Shown here one piece after another: positions 36,091 through 49,588 of a stretch of 64,000 nt of DNA. This DNA is from Eutrigla gurnardus (lineage: Eukaryota; Chordata; Actinopteri; Perciformes; Triglidae), in the NCBI GenBank assembly GCA_963514095.1, contig OY741276.1, positions 14,173,959-14,237,958 on the forward strand, in the 5' to 3' direction. Both the position numbers and the translations under genes were made by a program. Below the pieces are notes generated by a model, which saw nothing but the letters and a program-made list of their open reading frames with translations, did not search any database and had not been told where the DNA came from. Positions within the stretch are counted from its first letter, which is position 1, and each line of letters begins with the position of its first letter.

Positions 36091-37919
36091 GGAATGTTTT
36101 CAAACTTTAATTGTCATTTTTGACAAAACGCTTGATTGAAAAAAGAAGAAAAAAAAAACAAAAACAAGACTGCAGTGAATGTTTTACAACCTATTTGTGA
36201 GCAGACGAGATGTCCAGTGACAGATTTCATTTTTGCATTCAAGCAATCGAATGCACCTATCCATCAAGATTGTAAAAAAAAAAGAAAAAAAAACACTACC
36301 AGGCAGATCTCATGTCAGGTACGAAAAAACGGATTAAATCTCTAAAAACCTGACAGAATACTGAACAAAATGACGACAACAGGAATACAAAGCACGCACG
36401 GAGGAGGTGTGAACATAATCCGTCGCTCAAGCACACCTTGGGGGGACACATGCACACCTGTGGCACAATGAATATGACTCATCTCAGAGGCGTGGAGACC
36501 ACACGAGGGGGCAGCCGGACTGAACAATGGCATCTGGGATAAAAACAAAACAGCGAGCAGCAATGGGGACAGAGAGCGGAGCTGGAGTGGAGGGGTTGTG
36601 TTGGTTGGGCCGGGGCTGGGATGCGGTGGGGGTCCGCCATGAACAGCAGACAGGGAGGGGTCTTCACAGACAGTTGGAAGGCATTAGGGTGTCGGACAGG
36701 GACTTGTCAGATGCAGCTGTTGCTGTGGCTGATTGATAGAGTTTGTATTCCACCCTGTTGGGAGACTGGAGTCGCTAGCATTGAGAGGGATTATGTAAAT
36801 TCAAGAGGAGAAAAAAAAAAAAAAAATACAGTAAAATCGTAGAAAAAGAAAAACACTGAAATTAAACTAAGTCCATCTCAAATCTACTTCTCGTGGCTGC
36901 AGCCAGCTCTGGTCAATCACGGTGGTTCTTTTTCTGTTTTGGTCTTTGATTTTAGTGTGGTATGATATGTGGTATAAAAAATCTGAACGCAGCTCTATGA
37001 GATTAACATACAGGGCTAAAAAACATATCAGAAATTGCACATTTATAAAAAAAAGCACTCGTTTCCGCTTCCTCTACATGGTCTCCATAAAGTCACCTAG
37101 CGCTTATCACATGATTAGTAGTACTTGCGTGTGGCTGCACAGGAGGGTACACGGCAATATGCTTCGTTTGCATGTACATAATACTCCATGAGATACTGAG
37201 ACTACACACTATTCAGGTTAGGTATTCAGACACACCGATATGTAACGACCGTACATAACACAAGGCTTTGGACTCCGATCACACGACGACGTTTGCTGTT
37301 ACCAAGTCAAAAAGGAGAGAAACACTTGACGGCCATACAGTACTTCTCAGTGGAAAGAACATCGAGCGAGTCCACCCCAACATCCTGTAAAGTAATTACT
37401 GGAGATGTTAAACATATCTACAGACAACCTGGGCTCCGCTTTGTGTGTGACAGTGTGTGTTCGTGTGTGTGTGTGTGAGAGTGAGAATGTGTGTGTTCGT
37501 GCCCGACCGAAGGAATGCCACATGTCCCGCATGCCACTGGTATAATCACAATGGCACAGACAGTAGTAAACAAGATTTCCATTTCTGGCAAAGTTCAAAG
37601 ATTTTTTTTTTTTAAATCTTTCTTGACAAACTGCTTTGACATTGGGTGTGTTTCACGGCAGCTCTCCCCTGTCGGGTCGCAGTGGCCGACTTGTGCCCGC
37701 GCTCTTCCGATTTGAGAAACGAGAGCGCAGTGAAGGGAGGATGGCGTTCGATACGCTTCTGATGGAGAAGAGGCCGACATCCGCTGTGTTTTTCTGGCGT
37801 GTGCATGTCTGTGTTTGTGCGTGTGTGCGTGTGTATGTGTGTGTGCATGGGCACCAGCAGGATGTTGTCATTTCCTTGTCGTTAGCCGCTAATGTCTCTT
37901 AGCATTAGCAGGGTTAGCA
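36090..37919 (-). other. arl15: Probable arl15 3'UTR
   Basis: This lies directly downstream of the arl15 stop on the minus strand. It is AT-rich with poly(A)/poly(T) runs, no recognised repeat of length, and one candidate poly(A) signal at its far end. A long 3'UTR is common for this gene in vertebrates. The end is inferred, and a nearer poly(A) site is possible. Short GT-rich tracts are at 37441-37500 and 37800-37850. Confidence 0.4.
36106..36111 (-). terminator. arl15: Candidate arl15 polyadenylation signal (ATTAAA, minus strand)
   Basis: TTTAAT on the + strand reads ATTAAA on the minus strand, 1.8 kb after the arl15 stop. It is one of several weak possibilities, chosen because the intervening sequence lacks recognisable repeats. 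Confidence 0.25.
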
Positions 37920-38072
37920 TCATATCCTTGCAGGCTCTGTGTCTTTGTCCTCCAACAGGCTAATGAACTGGCCGAAGCTCTCCTTGGCTGCCTCCAAGTT
38001 GTCAGTGGTGCTTCCCTCCAGGATCCAGCGTTTCCCTCTGGCCAGCGGCTCCAGCTCAAAGTACTTCTTGAC
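37920..38072 (-). CDS. arl15: ADP-ribosylation factor-like protein 15, last coding exon (C-terminus)
   Basis: Read on the minus strand, a GCCGACAG acceptor is followed by 50 codons and a TGA (37920-37922). The product begins VKKYFELEPLARGKRWILEG and ends SLLEDKDTEPARI. This is closely similar to the C-terminal 50 residues of human ARL15 (KKYFELEPLARGKRWIL is identical). ARL15 is a small membrane-associated GTPase of the ARF-like family, linked to Mg2+ transport by CNNM proteins and to insulin/adiponectin traits in humans. This exon supplies the last strand with its G5-like loop and the C-terminal helix. The P-loop, switch regions and NKxD equivalent are in upstream exons. I found none of these between 38073 and 64000, so the rest of the gene lies outside the window. 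Fish can carry two copies (a and b) and I cannot tell which this is. Confidence 0.95.
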   Translation of the reverse strand, partial: VKKYFELEPLARGKRWILEGSTTDNLEAAKESFGQFISLLEDKDTEPARI

Positions 38073-41000
38073 CTGTCGGCAGAAACAAAAGGCATGGAAT
38101 CAGCAGGAATTAATTACTAGTCAGGGTTTTTGTGGGATAACTTTTAAATATCTGCTATTCTTCATTGAACTTCAAATTAGCAGGTATATCACTCAAACCA
38201 GGCACCATTAGAGGTCAGTTTTCATGTCAGGAAAACACAACTCAACACCTCCAAACATGTAGAGGGAAGTAGCAAGTATTATCTTGTGCCTCATTAATGC
38301 GTGGGACTGAAAACCTGCAGGTTTTTGTCTGCCACATTATAGAAGTGTGTGGTCAGTTCATGACTCAGCTAAACAGGAGTGAGGACCAGGATTATCATTT
38401 TTTATCTTTTTATTTTGACCGCTGTGTTAAGAAAAGCCCTGGTTTAGCTGTTGCATTACAGTTTTCAGAGGCCCAGAACATAAAAAAAGCATAAAAGAAA
38501 GAGCCATTTGTATCATTCCTACCCACAATTCAATTAGTTCTCTGTGCAAAGTATGTTTCCTTCCACAGTCAATCACAAATGCATGAAGCCACAGCCTTGG
38601 AATTGCCCAAGCACATCTTTGTGTTCAGAATGCAACCAAAGTTAACGAATAAATACAAATACACTATAAACTATATGAAATTAAATTAAAAAAACGATTC
38701 TTCTAAATATGTGGCTTGGCAATGCACTTTGTAAAACTTGATTATAAAGTTCATATGTTGGCTTTTGGCTGCTCATGATAGTGAGGGTGCGGTGAGGTTT
38801 GGGTGGGTGGGAGAGAACCAGAACCAGCTGCTACGTAAAAACAAATCTCAACCGAGGGAGACGATGTCTACGACCTCCACTCAAAGTACTGCAGGTTGTT
38901 AGGGTCCCTGACATCTCCAAGCTTAGAGTAATGGAAGCAATTTTGTTTGCCCGATGTGAACAGAGTTCAGCCATCTCCTCCTGTTTGTCTGATCGCCAGC
39001 GAAGACAGTACAAAGACAAATGTGTGCAGTCTGCAGCCGGAAGAAAGGAAAAGGAAACTAATTTATCTGATGCAATAAGATGACATTTTACCACCACGGT
39101 TATTTTGTCGGTCTCGTGTCCAGTTTGACAGTTTGTTTGTAAAGGTTTAAAGTAATGTGTCTCTCACACTGATCAAATAATAATGTGTACAGATGCAGGA
39201 ATAATCATGTATTGTAAGTATCCATAATTACCCCATTAGAAATGATTAAAATGTAACGGCATTTTCCCTCAGTTATCTCTACGTGTTGAAATATGAAGAG
39301 CTCGACGATACACATACTTTAAAGTAGACCATTTTCTTTTTGTTTCTTGTACTAATTATTCTAACCTGGTCACACTGTTAAAGCACACAGACCGAAAAGG
39401 AGACCTTAATCAATAATTGCGAAAATACCAAAGCCGTGAAGCCATTTCGAACATTGCATGCATAGTCATTAAGACTTTAATCACACATGAAGATAGCATT
39501 TCTACATATTTCTGCAAATAAAAAAGCAAAGGTTGATGACCGATCCAATTCTAAAAATCAAAATAGCAGCTAACCTCAGTATTCTGAATGGGTGTTTTCC
39601 CAATGCAAGTAGACAAACACATTTTGTGCGCCCCATAAATTGCAGCAAATCCACACAGGTGTCCGTCACACCGTCGGATGACTTCAACTTCAAGTGAAAT
39701 TGCATTTGTCTAGACTGGGCTAGGCTGTCTAGCTGTGCCATGGTGTGTGGCATGAAGAGGATAGGGAGGAGGAGGAGGAGGAGGAGGAGGAGGGGGAGGA
39801 GGGGGAGGAGGGGGTATTCTTTGTGTCTGCTCAAATCCAGCCAGCCATGCCAGTGAGCTGGAGAGTGAGCGCCGTCTCTGCCCCTCAGCCGAATCTCTGT
39901 CCGGGTGTAATGTGAGTTTAATGACAGATTAAGTCACCTCAACCGCGTTTGGCTCAGAGGCCTGGCTAGAAAGACGAGCGGACCCAAACAGTGTTAACAA
40001 ATCTGTCTGGGTAACTTGAGCTGCCCTAGTCCAGGCTCTCGCCCCAAACCTAGACTGTAGACGATGCGGCTGGCTGCCTGTCTGGCTGGCTGGCTCACTT
40101 GTCTGCCTGTAGCCAAGGCCCTCTTCTGGAAGCCCCTGGCCCCTGCACTAGCAGACTGTCAAAAGGCCAGCAGTGACCTCTTTGCAAGTGCAGACAGGCT
40201 CAAGCTTCTCTCACTTCCCCTCTCTGCCCCGTAGGCCAGCAGAACACACCCGGGGGCATCTCACGGTGTGGCGAATGCCTTCTATCCTCGGCCCGATCAG
40301 ACAACTGATCTTACCGACGACACCAGATGGCTTGCCCAGTTTTCAGTGCAGCTTTACAGTTGTGCATTCGTGAAAACACGAGTAGCCTGATATACCAGAG
40401 AAACCACCCGCTTAATACCCAGTTGGTATGAACACACATGTCATCGAAAGGACGCGCACAATCCTGAGATTGTAATCTCACAACAGGCGGACGGACATGG
40501 AGCCGGAGAAACGCTGTCTCAGTGTTACTTGACTGAAGGAACCCCATGACCTGATAGCCGGGTGCACCCACACTGGCAGTCAGCAGTGAGGCCCAAACCA
40601 GTTTCTCTGAGATTAAGTCCTCCTAAGCACACTTATGCTTGCTTAAAGAATTGCGTGAGGCAGTGGGAAGGGTAAGCCACACAAGACACGGGTTGCCAGA
40701 TGGCTCCTAAGATGACCACTGGGTCATCCAGTCTAGCTTCTTCTAGGTCATACAGACTGGGGGCCTCGTCTTGTGCATGGGAGAAAGCGGCTTATACATG
40801 CATATGGGTGTCAAAAAAATCTTTAATCACCTGTGCCTGCGTCGACTATATTTCTGCTGCTGGGAGAGCCAGAAAACTCAGGGGGACAGAATCCTCTGGT
40901 GACGGGGCCCCAATAGTTACAGTGACTTCTGAGCCCGACTAGCAGTTCACAATGGACAACGCAATAAGATGCATTTTTCAATGAATTCTTATGACATCAT

Positions 41001-44000
41001 TTATTACGGTTATAGCCTGCATTACTGTGTTATTCAATTCCAAGAATAACTGACGAACATTATATTACACTGACATTAAAATAGCATGAAATAACATTCT
41101 CAAAGGTGGTCGGACTGGTCAATTTCAAACATAGTTTTAATAGATTTTTTTGAATAGAAATAATGGTTTAGGTTGTTTTAAACATTAACTCACACTTAGA
41201 AATATGTAAATAGTTGATTGTAAATTGATAAATGATGAAAAATAAAAATAAGTGTTCAAGCATACAACCGATTTGGTCGAGATTGGAAAATGCACATAAA
41301 GGAAGTAAGTTTTTCGGTTTTTTTGTGTGTGTGTGTGTTTTTTTTTTATTACTGTTGGAAATCAGTATCTATCACCTTCTAAGGTAGTTGTGGAACTGAA
41401 CCCACAATAAACTTGGCAAACAACACTAATCTTCCACTACACAGAATACATTTTTTTTCAAAGCGTGAACTCATTAAAGAGACAATTTATACTTTATGCG
41501 AAATGACTTTCATTAGAGATGTATTGTTAGGTTTGCTCATTTGTGACCAAGCGTCTGCAGGGAGTGGCTGCACAGCTTGTCAGCTAAGCGTAAGCTCCTA
41601 CCCTGGTAAGCCTTCTTCAGGCTCCTTAAGACAGCGGATGGGCATGAATGGCACGTGCATCCAGCTGCTCCCTGACCTATGCCAGATTACTACATGCGAT
41701 GGTCACTGTTGGCATCATGTCATGTCAAGAGGATATCCTGGCAGAATAAAAAAAGAGCTTTGGCGGATGTCTATTGTCAGCAGGGCCCTGCTCCGGCCTC
41801 TTGACCAACTAAACACACTGTGGAGGCAGAGACAGAGAAAAGAGAAGGCCTGACTGGATGAAGGAGATGAGTCCTGATGCCAAGTTCTAGTCATGGAAGT
41901 GCATAATGTTGGCTGCTGAGCATATACGTGAAAACAGATGACAGATCTATCATACCTCACAAATTTATATTCTCTGCTTTGCAGGATTCAAACTAGAAAG
42001 CAGGTGGTATTGTACTCCAATGCTCTTTAAATTAAAAAAAGGTTATCTACACAGCCTCAAATTATAGTCACATTTACACCTACAGGTATAGGCTTCCTTT
42101 GTGCAAACAACGTCACGGTTGCAGCCGACAGATTCCAGTAACCGGCACACGTTTGTCGTGTTTGCAACAATGATTTGTTTCCATGGAGCATTCTCCTTAT
42201 TTTATCTGTGTGTCTCCAACAGTCATTTCTGACGTTTGTGCCGAGTAATTCGTGTTAAGTGCCCTTCTCAAGGCTGTGATGGCAGAGGTCCAAGGTAACA
42301 GGCTACGCTCCTGCCATGTTTAGGATCTCTCTGATAAAAAGACCCGCGGTTCAGTGCACTTACGCTATGTATGCGTGTTTGAGAAATCTAAAGTTAGTTC
42401 TAGCATTCTTGCAGAGGTTAAAAGCAAAGCCAGATGTAACAGACGCAAGTTTGTTGGATGCACTCCTGAAACGGATCAGTATCGTAAAAGAAAGTTAAAT
42501 GACCTGTGCTGTCAACTCTCAATTTCTCATCCAGGGCAGGATTTTCTTTTCTTTTTTTCCCCCCGTCAAGTCTGGCTCTTGCAGTTGCCTCAGGATCCAA
42601 AAATATGATAAAATATTGAAACTAAAGTCAATAATATCAAATAATAATAATAATCTCTTCCTGTTTAAGTAATAAGATCATAAAAGGGAGAACAGGAAAC
42701 TTTCACTTGAGAAGAGTTTGCCTTTCAGCAATGTTTAAAAAAAAAAAAAAAACCCAACAAAACAAAAAGTGAAGCTGATAAAAAAAGACTCACTAACAGA
42801 TTATCAAGCACTTTTTCCTGCAGGCTAAAAAACGATCAGAAATGATCTGTGGAGCACGGAGAGCTTTACTTACTAAACTCACTGGAGAAGCAATGATTTT
42901 AGCCCTGAGGTTTTCATTTGGATAAACTTCAGCCAGGGCCCCTTTTCAACAAAAATAACATCCTTTATTCACAGTCTTAAGAGCATGTGTGTAGAAAACG
43001 ACCCATGGGAAAGGCAGCAGAAAGCAGCCAAACACATATTTATGTGTATTTAGGCATCAAGTATTTGAGGGAATTAAAACAACTGTGCCTCATAAAAATA
43101 GAAGATACAGCCTCTTATGCCCTTGTTCCAATATCTACCATGACCACATGTCTATCCTGCTTCACTGTCATGTGTCAAAACCTCACCACACGAGTAAGCC
43201 ATATAACTGGAGAAGGAAGCATTAGGGGGTCTCTGAACTAGGGGAAAGTGGCATACTCAAATATCCAAGACAATCAATTACACCATCCCTTGACATGGTG
43301 GCCCCTGTGAAAATATCAGTCACTTGGAAAGTGGCCCACACTGGCGACTGCACTGAAATGGGAGGGGATATGTGAGATCCACTTACCATATAATAGATAT
43401 GCCTTTGTTTGCTTTTCCGGCTTACCTAAAGAGCCTTAAAGACATGCGGAAAGCCCGGAGGTCCCCAAGAGAGGTACACATGGGGAAAAAAACAAACATT
43501 GCGCCACAAACTGTGGGGAGGTGTCGAATGAAACAGCCACACCGGCCAGTAAGTAAAACCTAAATCCTATTTAGGCAAGGCTGTAACACCTTGGGGCACT
43601 GGATACAAGGTTTTACATCTGAGGGGATTACTGTCTCCGAGCTTAACCCAAGGTAGATAATGACGTGATCGTCTGTTAGGTGAAAGTTCTACCTGCAGGT
43701 GGGGCGCATGACGGGGCCACATTTGTTTCCAGATTATATCAAATGAGGACTTCAGGACGTCCCTCTGAATTTCGTGGCACGGCACAGAGAGAGATGCGGA
43801 CAAATCTACAGCAAGTACACTGGAAGGAAAAGCTTCATGTGATGTCCCACAGTGACAAATATTCTCCTTGCTTCCTCATTCTTGTCTTTAAAAATACATC
43901 TGGTTTGGCTGGCGTATTTTTGGAGGAGGGAGAAAAGGAAGCAATTGGCTCAGACCAAAAAGCCAATTGTCAATAAGAAAGGGTGCACAGTGGTTGTTAC

Positions 44001-45000
44001 ACACACAAATGTTGTAATTGCAGCACTGCCCACAATTAGGTCATTGCGGTGGTTTGCGGGTGCCCATGCAGAACCAAGCAGCGCGGCTTACGAGCAAATT
44101 CAGAAAAGAAATGCATGTACAAGCTTAAAGGAATCCATGTCGACAAAAAAATATAATAAAAAGGACTAAAAAAAACTAAAGTCTGAGCATGGAGAAAAAA
44201 AGGGAGTGGGGGAAAAAAGACAGAAAGATATGGACTTTCACTTTAGTCCTTCCTTTCGCTGTGGAAACCATCCAGGCCAAGCCAGCACGTAAAAGCCATA
44301 AGAACCAGGCCACAGTTGTAGAACTGTTGGACCAGGGGATTTGGCAGGCAACAAATTCAAACTTCAGTCCCCATGTCACAGTGCAAAAACTGAGCTGCCT
44401 TCAGATTTACTATCCTGTTCCACTCAGGTGGGACCACGGGTCTCCCTCAGGCTCAGCTCAGTGCAGGTTCAAAGTGATTCACTTGCGGTGCACTTCTCTT
44501 CAAAGCCAACTGACCACTGCCAGATCAGAACCTGTCCTCGGAGGAGCTGTAAATCTAGTAAGACAGTACAGAGGACTTTCTTTCCGACCTTAACACTAAC
44601 ACAGAGGTATTTTTTTTTTATTATTCCTGCAGCAGATCAGATGACTCCCACAATACTGGCTGCAGTTACCTGGATGAATGACCCAACGCCTCAAGTCTCA
44701 CAGTGGCAACAGCAGATGCAGCGTGTTTGTTGAACACACGTTTACTTAAACATTGGGGATGAGGATTCAATAATAGTTTCAGAAGAATCGTCCCGTTATT
44801 GTATTATATTATATTATTATCGTTCTGCAAAATGCTATTCAGTGCATCTGTTGCTGATCAATAATTCTAAGCAACCATTAAACGAGTATTATTATTATTA
44901 TTTTCTCTCTTTTACTATTAAAAGAGAGAGAAAAAACTGATAGGCCCATTTGCTCAAATAGGATTATTTAAATTGGCAGCATGCGTTTCTGTTAACCGTA
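38073..45000 (-). other. arl15: arl15 last intron, proximal part
   Basis: This begins at the acceptor at 38073-38074 on the minus strand. It is mostly single-copy-looking DNA. Contents are a GGA-rich tract (39764-39814) and complex stretches at 38780-39070, 39850-40560 and 41540-41900 that may be conserved elements. There are also A/T runs at 41338-41348 and 42738-42752. All open frames (e.g. 40311-40571 minus, 41413-41853 plus) lack family likeness. No ARL15 exon was recognised. Confidence 0.75.
39764..39814 (+). repeat. (GGA)n / GGGGGA tract
   Basis: A run of GGAGGA units passes into GGGGGAGGA units. The G-rich + strand could form a quadruplex in arl15 intron DNA. Confidence 0.9.
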
Positions 45001-48000
45001 AGATCTTAAAATACATTTCTCTTTGGGTCAGGTTCCTGAAGGGTCAGAAACGTGGCCATGTTGCAGACTAGAAACATGAATGACATTTTCTATAGTTAGA
45101 GTTGGGGGTGTGGGGCAAAGAGGAAGGAAAACATCCGTCCTTGTGTGGGTTGAAAAAATAATTGGCAGGTTCAGTAGCCGGGACACGGCCCCTGCACCAG
45201 AGGTTGACCTGCAGGACACGAGGAACAGTCTGTGGGATCAGAATATCGGGGATGTGTGTGTAGTGGGGGAGGTGGGGTGCCCGTGTTTGCCTTGCTTTAT
45301 TACAGATTTACAGTAACTCAATCTATTAAAGGCCAAGAGCTCCCTGACAAGGAACATCTGGTATGTGGAACTTGAACGGGTGAGCTGGCGTCCTGCCCAT
45401 GCTCCCTGCTGCAGGGGCCAATGCACCAGCACCTTCCCTCAAGCCCCCCCCCACTCCCTCTCCCCTTCTTGTGAAGAGGGCTGCCTTGCCGTAGCAGCCC
45501 ACACAGAGGGCCCTCAAAGCCCAGGAGGTCCGTTACAAGACACCCCTCCTCCTCCAGGACCCCCCTCGTGGGACCCTCCACCCCTTTCACTTGGTGGGGC
45601 CCTCCTTTCACGCTCCAGTCCTGACAGTTGACCAGCTTTAAAGCTGCAGCGGGCCCCCGCTTTAGCACACAGCACGCGGCATTACAATCAAAGTGCTCCC
45701 CTTCTGCAAAAGATTTAAACCATGCGTCAAGTTGGAGTGCACACACACACACACACACAGACGGAGACACACACCGTCATATGCCATGGGACCAGCATAT
45801 TTGAAATTTAAGGTTCCTGGGTTTTCTCACCTTTTCTGCCTTGCATACCTTCCACTTTCTGTAATCATGACCACATCTTCACATTGTTTCTATGTATGCT
45901 TAAGCACGTGTACATGTTTGTGTGTGTTTTGTAAATTAATCACAGAGGTTTCTTTTTGTTTTCAATGGTAGATGGAAACAAAGCGGAAAAATTGGGCAAA
46001 AGACGAATCATAAAAGAAAGTATATAATGAAACCAAGGCTTATTTGTCCGAAACACACAAAACACATTCCTTAGCACCTTTTTCCAGCTGATTTCAGTTT
46101 GCTCTAACTATTTACTAATCATGGTGTACATCACTCTTCCCAAATTAAATCTGTTAAATCCACACGTCGGCGGTGTCTGTGTGTACGCATAGTTGCAGTG
46201 CCTCCCGGGCTCAGCATCAAACGTAAGATTTGATGTACTTTAGGAGATGTGTTTATTTTTTTTATGCACTATTAATTCCTTCTGTTACAGAACTGCTTCT
46301 GGCTGGTTTTAACCACTACCAGGAAATCAAGAGTGTACAGCCAATGATCTGGCCCAGCCCAGGCGAAAGTGGACCAAGCCACGGCATTAACAAACATTTT
46401 CATACCGCAATAGCAGTTATGGATGAAAGCTGTCCCATGTGCTCCTTCCTTTCCAGTTAATCACACCGAAACTCAATATGGACCAATGGGAGCGAGGTGA
46501 CTGACGAGTGAGTTGTGGATGAAACTTTTCACAATACCACATTTGTAAAACATTTTGATGCAATGAACAAAACTTTTAGCGAAAAAAAAAAATGTCATTT
46601 TCCAGTCTTGTCCAAAGGGTAAGTTTCAATGGATGCAAAACTCCATGCAAGAGAACCCCCAGAGGTTTCCAGCGTTTGATCCCTGTGAGTCAGCAATGGA
46701 ACCTGGGGGTCAAATCACATGCTGAATAGGCTTTTCGGAAGTCCTGTCCTGGCTAGTGGCGGCCGGCCGTCCGACCCTGCTTGACCAGCAGACAAAGGGA
46801 GAGCACTGACCACAATTGGGAATGGGAGGGGGGGGGATTCTTTTCTCCTCCAATGGAAAGTCCAGCCCTGAATAGGGTCTGGCTGGCTGAATTGTGTTCC
46901 ACACCAGTTTTGAGAGTGAGGACCCACTGGGGTCAGGGTTCAGCAGCATTTGACGCGAGCTGTGGGAAAAGGCGAGCACGGTGCCCACACAACCTGCCGA
47001 CTGCCCTCTCACCCACGGTGCCCCTTAACCTCCCCAAGGGACAGACCACCAGCCCAGGGATGACAGGATGAGAAAGGCTGTATTGGTGGGAAAGGGAAAC
47101 AAAAGTGGAGATGAAGGTGGGCGGGAGGGCTGCACTGGCAGGACGGACAAAGATGTAAGAGAGATAAACCATCAAAGAAACGAGAGGTTTCTAAGTAGCT
47201 TCACATATTGTGCTCCGAAGGTCTAGCGCACATTCTCTAGAGGGTAATCAATATGTGCTGCTTGACTGGTTTTCCAAACCTTGCCTCCCAAGGTGGGATG
47301 GACGAAGCATTGGGTACAAGTCTGCGAGATGCAGCCCTTTTTTGTGTAACACACACACACCGCACACACACACAAACAGAGAGTTAATAGACGCTACGAA
47401 ACTGTGTGCTACAATACTTAGGCAGGCATATCACCTAGTTTAAACATCTGGACTCGCAAGTCCATAGACAAACCAATAGTGCAGTGCAGACATGAGGCCA
47501 TCAAGTAAGACTGTCGCTCAGCATACGGTGACTGGCAGTTGCTAATAACCTTCCTGCAACTTTGTTACCTTCCATGACCTGAAAGAAGATATGATAACCA
47601 GGCAGGAGTCAGGCACTTTGTCCTGTATGCATAATGCAAAAGTGTTTCCTTACTTTCTAGCCACCACCAAAGGCGATTTTCTTTTGTCCTATTTGTTAAG
47701 AAACAGGAAGTTTAAACCCTGCTTCAATTACCAGTTTACTAACTTCACACCTGCAAGAAATACTGTACTAATGATACGAGGAGCACCACACGCACTACCC
47801 CAAGGTTATAGCACTACAAACACCGCGGTATTGGTTGGGATGAAACAGCTTTCACACATCTCTGCATTGTGTTACATTATTACAGGATCAAATTGAGATT
47901 GTAATAAAAGGCTGAACGCCAAACTGGCTGCCATTTAAAGACAGCTTGATTTAATTGCAACAGTTTAATGTTTTGTCAGAAAATCAAGCTGTTAATGCTG

Positions 48001-49260
48001 TGCTTTATCGGGGAAGATAGTCATCTCATTGCACATGGTGAGGGCCACTTGCTGGTTGGAGACACCTCTTAAAAAAAGTATCACGCGCTGCTTTACATGG
48101 AATGTCACACTTTGGGACTGCCATTCATTTCACCTCATCAACTGACAGGAGGGAACTGAAAACACGCTCATGAACTACAACGCATCTCCTGCAAATCCGT
48201 GCAAATTGTTCGTGAATACCTCTGGGGAAGATTCTGATTTGTCTTTGATCTCTTTTTTTGCTCCTTGGGTAATCGACCAAGAGTCCACATTAAAAACATT
48301 GAAGCATGCAATAATTCATAACTACCGACGATGCAATAACATAAAAATCCTCCAGTGAAGTTTTGAAGAATACTATATTGGTGGTGTTTTACTAAGATAA
48401 CACGAGAACTGTGCAATGCCACAAACAGTACTTTTCCATCAGCTGATTCATAACTTCGGTTTCCCAAACCAAATGATCCTGTTTGTGCACTGTGAAATAA
48501 CATGAACCTTAATTATGACAAGCATTCGTTAACTCTGTTAAATCTGTTAGTTGCTACTTGCGTCAAAAACGGGAAGTTAAAAATTACTCATAAAACCGAA
48601 CATCAAAAGAATAACAGGCAGAGGAGTGGGAAGTGCACTCACATTAGTATTTATCTGGGGAGAATTTGCCCTCATTTAAAAGGCTGACACCTTGTAAAGA
48701 AACAGCGGCACTGGACTGATTTATCTTAGTTAGACATGCACATCAGAGGACATCTAAACGTTTTGTATTCATGTGCTGGAAATATGTATTCTGAAGAGAA
48801 AATGGTACTGCACATCAGTGATGAACACTCAATACATCGGTGGATATTTCCTGGAATATTACAGTGAGAGAACACCTCTTTTTACACTGTTGACATGTCC
48901 AGGGCCAACTTGAGCTTGGCTTTCAGTACATCGTTACATTGTTGTCAATATTGTTTATATAATGTGGCCATAGAGTCATTTTGCACTTGGCTAAAAATGA
49001 GGGACAGAGCTCAGCAAGGTCACCTGCTCCTCATCCGTTTTTTCCACTGTAGCCGGCAACTCACAAGTCGGGGGTTGGTGAGGGGGAGTCGGGGGTGGGG
49101 AGGTTTGGTTGCTGACCGGCTTCAGTCTAGACGGCTCAATACGCAGTTGACTTTTTAAACCCGCTTGTCTGGAAAAAGAGCAGACGTGAGGTAAGAGGGG
49201 GGTGAGCTGCAGCAGAGAGGCGGTGGTGCATTTTGGCTGCCACAGTCGGCAGGCTAGACT
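45001..49260 (-). other. arl15: arl15 intron, middle part I
   Basis: Mostly unique sequence with no exon recognised. A GC-rich, CT-rich patch lies at 45430-45600 and a G9 run at 46829-46837. A short CA tract (45740-45759) is present. The stretch 45360-45660 gives overlapping open frames on both strands because stops are rare, not because it codes. Confidence 0.65.
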
Positions 49261-49269
49261 CGCGGCGGG

Positions 49270-49340
49270 CAAGCAGAGAGACGGGGGGATGAGAGGAAGA
49301 GAGAGACAGCGAGAGAGGGAGAGAGAGGGAGAGAGGGAGG

Positions 49341-49378
<38 letters not shown>

Positions 49379-49440
49379 AACAGACAGTGATGCAGAGGGT
49401 GAGAGAGATAGCGAGAGACGCTATCGGAGAAAGCTATCCG
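49270..49440 (+). repeat. (GA)n / GAGG purine-rich tract
   Basis: A long stretch of GAGAGA and GAGGGA units (densest at 49295-49380) lies about 170 bp before the poly-C run. The antisense frame at 48991-49617, with serine/leucine repeats, is an artefact of it. Confidence 0.9.
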
Positions 49441-49551
49441 AGTCGCTGGCTGTGGCTCCATTGTCAAGGTCAGTGAGCCGCAGAGTAAAAAGTCACGCCA
49501 CCTGACCCCCCCTCCTCCTCCTGCCTGTCTGCTTTCCTGCTGTTTAACCAA

Positions 49552-49588
49552 CCCCCCCCCCCCCCCCCCCGCCCCCCCCCCCCCCCCC
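49552..49588. repeat. 37-bp C run with a single G (C19-G-C17)
   Basis: Positions 49552-49570 and 49572-49588 are pure C with one G at 49571. On the minus strand this is two long G runs, a strong candidate for quadruplex structure. It may also be a place where the assembled length is wrong. Confidence 0.95.

Noticed and set aside
41413..41853. 146-codon plus-strand frame in arl15 intron
   Set aside because: It begins at TTG, has no family likeness and no splice context on this strand.
45360..45660. Overlapping open frames on both strands with Pro/Gly-rich products
   Set aside because: The GC- and CT-rich composition lowers stop frequency. No conserved motif or splice context supports coding.
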